Shown piece by piece: positions 36,885 through 42,945 of a DNA stretch of 42,945 nt; the first letter of the stretch is position 1; every line of letters begins with the position of its first letter. Below the pieces are notes generated by a model. It searched no databases. It worked only from the letters and a program-made list of their open reading frames with translations, and was not told the DNA's origin. This DNA comes from Prosthecobacter sp. (GTDB lineage Bacteria > Verrucomicrobiota > Verrucomicrobiia > Verrucomicrobiales > Verrucomicrobiaceae). The DNA is taken from the NCBI RefSeq assembly GCF_020439865.1, contig NZ_JAGRPF010000043.1, forward strand, positions 1 through 42,945, given 5' to 3'. The translations under genes were made by a program, and so were the position numbers.

Positions 36885-37988
36885 ATGCCAATCATTGATC
36901 AATACTTTCAGAAGCTCATCGAAATGGGCGGCTCCGACCTTCACCTCAGCCAGGGACAGCCGCCAAAAGTTCGCGTCCACGGCAGCATCAAGCCCATCGC
37001 AGACAACATCCTCGACAAGCATCTCATGGAAACCATGATGCGCGAGATCTGTGACACCCGCGCCTGGGAGCGCTACGCCGAGAAAGGCGACCTCGACTTC
37101 GCCTACGAGATGGATGAGGACAACCGCTTCCGCTGCAACTACATGAAGCAGCAGCACGGCTACGCCTGCGTGTTTCGTATCATTCCCACGAAAATCGCCA
37201 GCCTCGAACAGCTCGGCATTCCGCCCGTGGTGAAGGAGTTCGGCCACATGCGCAGCGGGCTCGTGCTCGTCACCGGGCCCACCGGTTCGGGCAAGTCCAC
37301 CACGCTGGCCGCCCTGCTCGACTACATCAACGTCAACTTCCGCCGCCACATCATCACGATCGAGGAACCGATCGAGTTCGTGCACCGCAACAAGAAGAGC
37401 ATCATCACTCAGCGCGAGGTGCCCATTCAGACGCCCTCATTCGCCGACGGCCTTCGCGCCGCGCTGCGTGAAGATGCGGACATCGTGCTCGTGGGTGAAA
37501 TGCGCGACCTTGAAACCATCTCCCTTGCGCTCACCGCAGCGGAGACCGGCCTGCTCGTGTTCGGCACCCTTCACACGAACAACGCCCGCAAGACCGTTGA
37601 CCGTATCATTGACGTCTTCCCCTCCGACCAACAGAGCCAGGTGCGAACCATGCTCGCCGCTTCGCTCAAAGGCGTCGTCGCCCAGCTCCTCATGAAGAAG
37701 TCCGACGGCAAGGGCCGTGCGGCCGTGAATGAAATCATGGTGTCCAATCCCGCCGTCGGCGCCATCATCCGTGAAGGTGCCACGCAGAAGCTTTACGACG
37801 TCATCATCGGTGGCAAAGCGCAGGGCATGCAGTTCATGGACGAGGCCATCTGGCAGAAGCTGCGTGACGGCTACGTCACGCCGATGGAAGCCTACATGAA
37901 GGCCATCGACAAGAACCGCTTCAAAGCCTTCCTCCCGCCAGAAGACGCCGGCCTCGCCGCCGCCAGCGGTGGAGACGCGAACAAGTGA
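36885..37988 (+). CDS. pilT: PilT-type type IV pilus retraction ATPase (paralogue 2)
   Basis: This second 367-residue PilT lies 38 bases after the first. It begins GGSDLHLSQGQPPKVRVHG, has Walker A GPTGSGKSTT at about 131-140, the Asp-box EEPIEFVHRNKKS, the Walker B region VLVGEMRDLETISLALTAAE, and TLHTNNARKTVDRIIDVFP. These match canonical PilT more closely than does paralogue 1. The two genes are equal in length but clearly diverged, so the duplication is not recent. In bacteria with two, one is often PilT and the other PilU; which is which needs a tree. No pilin or PilB gene is in the window. Confidence 0.94.
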   Translation: MPIIDQYFQKLIEMGGSDLHLSQGQPPKVRVHGSIKPIADNILDKHLMETMMREICDTRAWERYAEKGDLDFAYEMDEDNRFRCNYMKQQHGYACVFRIIPTKIASLEQLGIPPVVKEFGHMRSGLVLVTGPTGSGKSTTLAALLDYINVNFRRHIITIEEPIEFVHRNKKSIITQREVPIQTPSFADGLRAALREDADIVLVGEMRDLETISLALTAAETGLLVFGTLHTNNARKTVDRIIDVFPSDQQSQVRTMLAASLKGVVAQLLMKKSDGKGRAAVNEIMVSNPAVGAIIREGATQKLYDVIIGGKAQGMQFMDEAIWQKLRDGYVTPMEAYMKAIDKNRFKAFLPPEDAGLAAASGGDANK

Positions 37989-38065
37989 CCTGGGGAGAAG
38001 CCGTGTTGGAGCAGTTGAGTCTTGTTTCGGCAGAAGCCGTGAATTAGCATCCCTTTAATTCAAGG

Positions 38066-39466
38066 ATGAGCACGGCTTCAGAGGGAATTCCGACCGACCA
38101 CCCACCACGCACCGGCGATCATCCCAGTGCGCTGGCAATTCTCACGGCCACCGCAGTGGGCGGGGTCATCGCCACACGTCTGGGCAAGGCACCGCTCGCC
38201 CTTGCTGCCGGGGCGGCTGCGTATGCCCTGCTCAAGCCCAAGAGTCACGTCACGTCGAAGCCGGTTCCCGTTCCGGCACCGGAACCCGCGCCACTTCCTC
38301 CACCTCCTCCAGCAGAGAGCACGCCACAGAATCAGATCGAACAGTGGCTTGTCCGGCAGATGGATCGTGAGACGCAGCTTGCGCACGTCGAGTTGCCCAC
38401 CTCACCAGAGCCTGCGCCTCACTCCGTCATCGAGGACGACTACCAGCCGCAGTCGCTTCTCATGGATGATGCGCCCGAGGACGTCGAACACTCCTTGTCT
38501 CACGAAGCCTTGGTTCAGCTCACTCAGCCCGCGCGGAGGCTTCCGCCACCTGACATCAAGCAGGAGCCGGATCTGCCTGCGCTTCAGGCTCTCGAAGCCA
38601 CCGAGTCCGCGCCGACCTCCGGAGCGGCTTGGCTTCTCGGTGTGGAGCCCCTGCCGAGTGTGGGTGAAGACACGGCGTTCTCTTCGTTTTCCAGCCGCAT
38701 GTTTTCCTCCGCACCCGAGGAGGAAAAGTCGTGCATGTCGCCGCCTTCGTTTGCCGCTCCCACCTTTCAAGGGGCCGCTCTCCCTGACGAAATCGAAGTC
38801 CCTTCCCAGCCGGAACCTGAGACGACCGCAGCTTCCGTCGAGCCGACACCGCTCGTGCACATCACGCCCACGCTTCCGGGCGGAGCGGGTTTCCCTGCCG
38901 CGCCTGCCGAGTCCGCGCCCGATCCCGTAGGTCCTCCGCCGGTTTCGTTTTTTGCGCCACCGGCATCCGACATCACCCCGCCTCAGTTCACCTGGGCGCC
39001 GCCACCCATCGAGCACGCCACATCAGCACCCGCCGCCAAGACCATCGAGCCTTCTGGCGACACTCCGGAAATTCCGGTGCAGGTTGCCAGCCCGGGAGAA
39101 GCGTCCTTCGATCCCCCGCCACTTGAAAACGTGCTCGACAATCCTTGGCAGCCCCCGCCCGAACTCGTGGCCAAGCCGTCACCGGTTGTTGCGCCGCCGC
39201 CTGTTCCCCCCACACCCGCTGGTCCGGTGGTCGAGGCGGAGATCGTGCTGCGTCCCCGCGCACCGACGCAGAACGCCGTCATTCCCAAATCGTCCAAGCC
39301 TGTCTCCCCGCGCTTCGCCAAAAACATCCCGCCGGACAATGAGAACCAGGAAGCTTCTCAGGCACCTGCGGAAAGTGAAGACAAGTCCCTGCCCCCCGCC
39401 CCGGTGCAAACTCCGCGTGAGCAGCGAGCCCGCCCTACCTGGCGCTCCTGGTGGCGCGGGGATTGA
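38066..39466 (+). CDS. Proline-rich membrane-anchored protein, unknown function
   Basis: The 466-residue protein has a single hydrophobic region near the N-terminus (about 21-56, SALAILTATAVGGVIATRLG and LALAAGAAAYALL). The remaining about 400 residues are low complexity and rich in Pro, Ala, Glu and Ser, with a basic terminal RARPTWRSWWRGD. No domain is recognisable. Such a tail is expected to be disordered and could span the periplasm or act as a scaffold. It lies 77 bases downstream of the PilT pair, so a link to pilus or envelope function is an inference. Gene reality is supported by consistent codon use and reading-frame length; start at ATG 38066. Confidence 0.75.
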   Translation: MSTASEGIPTDHPPRTGDHPSALAILTATAVGGVIATRLGKAPLALAAGAAAYALLKPKSHVTSKPVPVPAPEPAPLPPPPPAESTPQNQIEQWLVRQMDRETQLAHVELPTSPEPAPHSVIEDDYQPQSLLMDDAPEDVEHSLSHEALVQLTQPARRLPPPDIKQEPDLPALQALEATESAPTSGAAWLLGVEPLPSVGEDTAFSSFSSRMFSSAPEEEKSCMSPPSFAAPTFQGAALPDEIEVPSQPEPETTAASVEPTPLVHITPTLPGGAGFPAAPAESAPDPVGPPPVSFFAPPASDITPPQFTWAPPPIEHATSAPAAKTIEPSGDTPEIPVQVASPGEASFDPPPLENVLDNPWQPPPELVAKPSPVVAPPPVPPTPAGPVVEAEIVLRPRAPTQNAVIPKSSKPVSPRFAKNIPPDNENQEASQAPAESEDKSLPPAPVQTPREQRARPTWRSWWRGD

Positions 39467-39484
39467 GCGCTTGCTCGTGATCTC

Positions 39485-40198
39485 TCATTCTTCAGCCGGC
39501 TCTTCGGCTTTGAGCTTCTTCCGCTCTGTGTAGGCACGGTCGGCGGAGATCGCAAAGATCTGCTTCTTCGCATCCACGGGATAGATCCACTCGGCGCGCA
39601 CGCTTTTCACGGCATAATCCGTCAGGCCCGCCACAAAGATCCGGTCAGGCTCCGTCTGCGTGATGCCCTGCGTCATCACGGGTTTGCGGTCCAGATCAAA
39701 CCGCCCCGGCACCGGCACCATCACGATCGGCCAGGAGTCGCACCAGGCACCGTCCTTCAGCACGCCGCGCACCTCAATGCGCAGCCACAGCCGCTCTTTC
39801 TCAATGCGGTTGATCGCCGCATGCTCCGCTTTCTGCCTGGCCTCCAGCGCCGCCATTTCCACCTTCGACTTTTCCTTCTCCTCCAGCGCCTTGATGCGTT
39901 TGTCCTTCACCTCGGGCAGTTCCGCCGCCGCTTCGCGTGCGTTAAAACCATGAGCTTCCTGCACCAGCAGCGGCATCTCGATCAGCGGCAGCGTGGCCAC
40001 CCCGGTCGCGTGTGAAAAGGTGATCTGGCTCGCCGTCACCTTCTTCACCTTCACCTCGCGATAGACGTCCCCACGCGCCGTGCAGAGCCATTCGTATTCG
40101 CCCGGCTTTCCTGGAACCGGCTTCACCTCGTTCTTCCGCACCTCCTCTTCCGCGTGCAGCAGGGCCGCGCATAACAGGAGCAGGACGATGAATTTCAT
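39485..40198 (-). CDS. Exported protein with coiled coil, unknown function
   Basis: From ATG 40196-40198 the 237-residue product has a Sec signal peptide, MKFIVLLLLCAALLHAEEEV. The mature protein starts with a small domain containing YEWLCTARGDVYREVKVKKV. A Lys/Glu-rich helix follows (about 90-130, RIKALEEKEKSKVEMAALEA and onward), then a beta-rich half with WLRIEVRGVLKDG and WPIVMVPVPGRFDLDRKPVM. I cannot assign a family; similar small exported proteins are common in Verrucomicrobia. The signal peptide fixes this start over an upstream in-frame one. It diverges from the carboxynorspermidine synthase gene. Confidence 0.75.
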   Translation of the reverse strand: MKFIVLLLLCAALLHAEEEVRKNEVKPVPGKPGEYEWLCTARGDVYREVKVKKVTASQITFSHATGVATLPLIEMPLLVQEAHGFNAREAAAELPEVKDKRIKALEEKEKSKVEMAALEARQKAEHAAINRIEKERLWLRIEVRGVLKDGAWCDSWPIVMVPVPGRFDLDRKPVMTQGITQTEPDRIFVAGLTDYAVKSVRAEWIYPVDAKKQIFAISADRAYTERKKLKAEEPAEE

Positions 40199-40380
40199 GC
40201 AGCATTTTCCGGCAGGGTGCCCGGTGGTCGCCAAAGATGGCCCCACGCCTCGCTCCGTCAACTCCGGCGCCTTCGGACGGCCCGTCTCCCGCATTTCCGT
40301 CGCTTGCATTCCCCCCATGCCTGCTAGACTCGCGCTCCTGCCAGTTCGTCATTCATCACTCTGATTTCGTCATTTCAATC

Positions 40381-41589
<1,209 letters not shown>

Positions 41590-41590
41590 T

Positions 41591-41620
41591 CCCCGGTAGG
41601 GACGCGCTGCGCCGCGTCCC
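41591..41620. repeat. Palindromic repeat family A, copy 1
   Basis: A 30-base element starts CCCCGGTA and forms a perfect stem GGGACGCG (41599-41606) with CGCGTCCC (41613-41620) over loop CTGCGC. It starts 2 bases after the carboxynorspermidine synthase stop codon and may double as its terminator. Confidence 0.85.
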
Positions 41621-41808
41621 ATTTCTTCTTCGGCAAAGGCCCCCATCACCCGAACGATTGGCCGAAAAAGGAGCCGAGCCGAAGGATGGAGGCGAGACAG
41701 GCCATGCGCTGCATGGGGCAACGCCCGACTGCGCGGGGAGCGTAGGAGCCAACAGAAGACAAAAACATCCGGTCTTTTTTAATCTCTTTCGTCTCTTGAT
41801 TCCATTGT
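41621..41808. other. Intergenic spacer between palindromes
   Basis: Nothing recognisable as a gene. It contains GAGCCGAGCC-type and ATGCGCTGCATG-type short dyads and a T-rich run near 41773-41780. Confidence 0.5.
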
Positions 41809-41838
41809 CCCCGGTAGGGACGCGCTGCGTCGCGTCCC
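41809..41838. repeat. Palindromic repeat family A, copy 2
   Basis: The same 30-base element as at 41591-41620, differing by one loop base (CTGCGT). Stem arms are at 41817-41824 and 41831-41838. Near-identity of the two copies 218 bases apart suggests recent spread or gene conversion. Confidence 0.85.
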
Positions 41839-41850
41839 ATTTTCTTCGTC

Positions 41851-41877
41851 GGACCCGACGCAGCGGGTCCCTACCCC
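41851..41877. repeat. Palindromic repeat family A, reverse-oriented copy with compensatory stem change
   Basis: GGACCCG (41851-41857) pairs with CGGGTCC (41864-41870), and the CTACCCC tail follows, so this is family A in reverse. The sixth stem pair is C-G here where copies 1 and 2 have G-C. Confidence 0.82.
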
Positions 41878-41984
41878 GGAGGGCAACGCTCCGGCGTTGC
41901 CGACTTCGGCAGACGCAGAGGTCTGCCCTCCCAAGGAGCGGGGAACTCCGTTCCCCATCTTCCCCGTGGGGCCGGAGACCCCAC
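41878..41984. repeat. Compound block of four adjoining hairpins
   Basis: Four hairpins are packed together. GGCAACGC (41882-41889) pairs with GCGTTGCC (41894-41901); GGCAGAC (41908-41914) with GTCTGCC (41921-41927); GGGGAAC (41940-41946) with GTTCCCC (41950-41956); GTGGGG (41966-41971) with CCCCAC (41979-41984). An outer pairing GGAGGGCA (41878-41885) with TGCCCTCC (41924-41931) could enclose the first two. Confidence 0.8.
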
Positions 41985-42029
41985 CTCCTTGTTCCTCCCT
42001 CCCATCCCGGTAGCGACCCCCGCTAAGTA

Positions 42030-42051
42030 CGACGGACACTCCTGTCCGTCG
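42030..42051. repeat. Palindromic repeat family C, GACGGACA copy
   Basis: CGACGGACA (42030-42038) pairs with TGTCCGTCG (42043-42051) over a 4-base loop. It is the same family as 286-305. Confidence 0.85.
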
Positions 42052-42077
42052 CTCCCCACCGCACCCGCCTGCCGACC

Positions 42078-42099
42078 CGACAGACAAGAGTGTCTGTCG
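42078..42099. repeat. Palindromic repeat family C, GACAGACA copy
   Basis: CGACAGACA (42078-42086) pairs with TGTCTGTCG (42091-42099) over loop AGAG. Relative to the copy at 42030-42051, one G-C pair of the stem has become A-T by a change on both arms. Confidence 0.85.
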
Positions 42100-42108
42100 T
42101 ACTTCCTC

Positions 42109-42138
42109 CCCCGGTAGGGACGCGCTGCGCCGCGTCCG
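42109..42138. repeat. Palindromic repeat family A, copy 3
   Basis: It matches copy 1 (CCCCGGTA, loop CTGCGC) except for its last base. Stem arms are at 42117-42124 and 42131-42137. Confidence 0.83.
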
Positions 42139-42155
42139 ACTCGGCTGGGAGACAA

Positions 42156-42183
42156 GTAGGGACACGGCGCAGCATGTCCCTAC
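42156..42183. repeat. Palindromic repeat family A, diverged reverse copy
   Basis: GTAGGGACA (42156-42164) pairs with TGTCCCTAC (42175-42183). The loop GCGCAG is the reverse complement of copy 1's loop, so this is family A in reverse. The sixth stem pair is A-T here. Confidence 0.75.
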
Positions 42184-42267
42184 CCCATGGAACGGACCGC
42201 CAACCAAGCCACCCCGGGCATTGATCATCAGCGCCTTGGAGAAGGTTTTGCTCGGTCCAGCTCCATG

Positions 42268-42683
42268 CCAGCCATTGGCGGGTGGCACCCGGGAAAGTCC
42301 GGAGCGTCACCGGCTGTTGGCTGGCACCACCCCGGAGACTCCGACCTCTCACCAGCTGTTGGCTGGCGGCACCTCGGAGACTCGGACCCTCTCACCAGTT
42401 GTTGACTGGCGGCCCCTCGGAGACTCGGGCCTCTCACCGGCTGTTGGCTGGCGGCCCCTCGGAGACTCGGACCCCTCACCGGCTGTTGGCTGGCAGCACC
42501 CCGGAGACTCGGACCCCTCACCGGCTGTTGGCTGGCAGCACCCCGGAGACTCCGACCTCCCACCAGCCGTTGGCGGGTGGCACCCTAGAAACTCCGACCT
42601 CCCAGCAGTTGTTGGCTGGCAGGGTTCCGGACTCTCCGGGTGGTCAGAACGCATTGGCTGGCGGCGTTCCGGAGATCCCTTCC
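42268..42683. repeat. 42-bp tandem repeat array, right copy (about 10 units)
   Basis: Units follow each other at 42-bp steps: starts at 42310, 42352 (43 bp), 42395, 42437, 42479, 42521, 42563, 42605, with diverged units at each end. Units at 42479 and 42521 are the closest pair. Each begins with a small dyad such as CCAGCTGTTGGCTGG, then a CGGAGACTC block, then CCTCTCA. It is the reverse complement family of 1-168. Because 42 is a multiple of three, several frames stay open and give 14-residue repeats, but there is no sign these are translated. Confidence 0.9.
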
Positions 42684-42800
42684 CGGCAGCGCCGAAAGCC
42701 TCCTCGCTCTCGTCCGGTTCCGGCATGGCGTCGCGTGATTCATCGCCGCCTATTCCACCACAGGCCCCGGCGGGAAGTCGAAGCAACTCGGGTATGAACT

Positions 42801-42945
42801 TCAGCCCTCCGCCAACTGGTCCATCGACGCCTCCACCACGACCACCGCCAGCGGCTTGTTCAGCGCCTTGGACAGGCGCTCCACCGTGTCCAGCGTCGGG
42901 TAGCGCTGCTGGGTCTCGATGAAGTGCAGGCCCATGGGCGAGATG
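42801..42945 (-). CDS. XRE-type helix-turn-helix regulator, C-terminal part (cut by window edge)
   Basis: Reading the minus strand from the window edge gives 47 codons ending in TGA at 42801-42803. The peptide includes MGLHFIETQQRYPTLDTVER and LSKALNKPLAVVVVEA. This is the end of a Cro/CI-type helix-turn-helix domain: the 'ETQQRYPTLDTVERLSKAL' layout matches helices 4-5 of the XRE fold. The N-terminus lies outside the window. Its stop codon is about 120 bases from the 42-bp repeat array. Confidence 0.8.
   Translation of the reverse strand, partial: ISPMGLHFIETQQRYPTLDTVERLSKALNKPLAVVVVEASMDQLAEG

Noticed and set aside
42268..42683. CRISPR array
   Set aside because: Units are contiguous and there are no unique spacers between them; no cas gene is present.
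42221..42922. 233-codon frame made of 14-residue repeats
   Set aside because: It arises because the 42-bp DNA repeat is a multiple of three. Other frames are also open, no signal or domain is seen, and it runs into the opposite-strand XRE gene.

Overview
This 42.9-kb window reads as chromosomal DNA from a GC-rich bacterium of the Verrucomicrobiota, probably close to Prosthecobacter/Verrucomicrobium. The placement rests on gene content: planctomycete/verrucomicrobial-type cytochrome c modules fused to a sulfatase-modifying-factor fold, a secreted Cys-type sulfatase, a Tat-exported amidohydrolase, a 3,071-residue multidomain exoprotein, a saccharopine-dehydrogenase-like carboxynorspermidine synthase, and start codons that almost never have a Shine-Dalgarno motif. 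It is an inference, because no rRNA or tRNA gene is present to confirm it.

Layout. 1-305: a 42-bp tandem repeat array and two strong hairpins behind a class II fructose-bisphosphate aldolase (minus strand). 1.5-5.6 kb: a cytochrome/FGE-like fusion protein, an MFS transporter and a MarR regulator. 5.6-13.4 kb: housekeeping genes, namely a PgeF/laccase-domain protein, ispE, a ThiF/MoeB-type E1 enzyme, a small exported Dabb protein, pgi, a small membrane protein, a GYF-RDD membrane protein and an MsbA-like ABC exporter. 13.4-23.4 kb (minus): a lipoprotein preceded by a giant secreted protein. The giant joins a galactose-oxidase-like copper-radical domain to carbohydrate-binding modules, beta-propellers, Ig repeats and a di-haem cytochrome c peroxidase-like module. 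23.6-31.5 kb: a type IIA topoisomerase A subunit, purB, an orphan HTH-receiver fusion, an amidohydrolase, a LOG-family hydrolase and an MDR dehydrogenase. 31.5-41.6 kb: a sulfatase, two tandem-duplicated membrane coiled-coil proteins, a YqjD/YqjE-type membrane operon, two PilT-type ATPases, a proline-rich membrane protein, an exported protein and carboxynorspermidine synthase. 41.6-42.8 kb: a dense block of palindromic repeats and a second 42-bp array, inverted relative to the first. A truncated XRE-type regulator enters from the right edge.

How the genes may work together. aldolase and pgi serve central sugar metabolism. The sulfatase, the giant exoprotein and the MFS transporter suggest extracellular polysaccharide breakdown and uptake. 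The two PilT ATPases would power type IV pilus retraction.

The most unusual protein is the giant one. All five active-site residues of copper-radical (galactose/glyoxal) oxidases are present upstream of a two-CxxCH peroxidase-like module. One chain could therefore both make and use hydrogen peroxide outside the cell. The most unusual non-coding feature is the repeat landscape: hairpin families whose stems change by paired, compensating substitutions.
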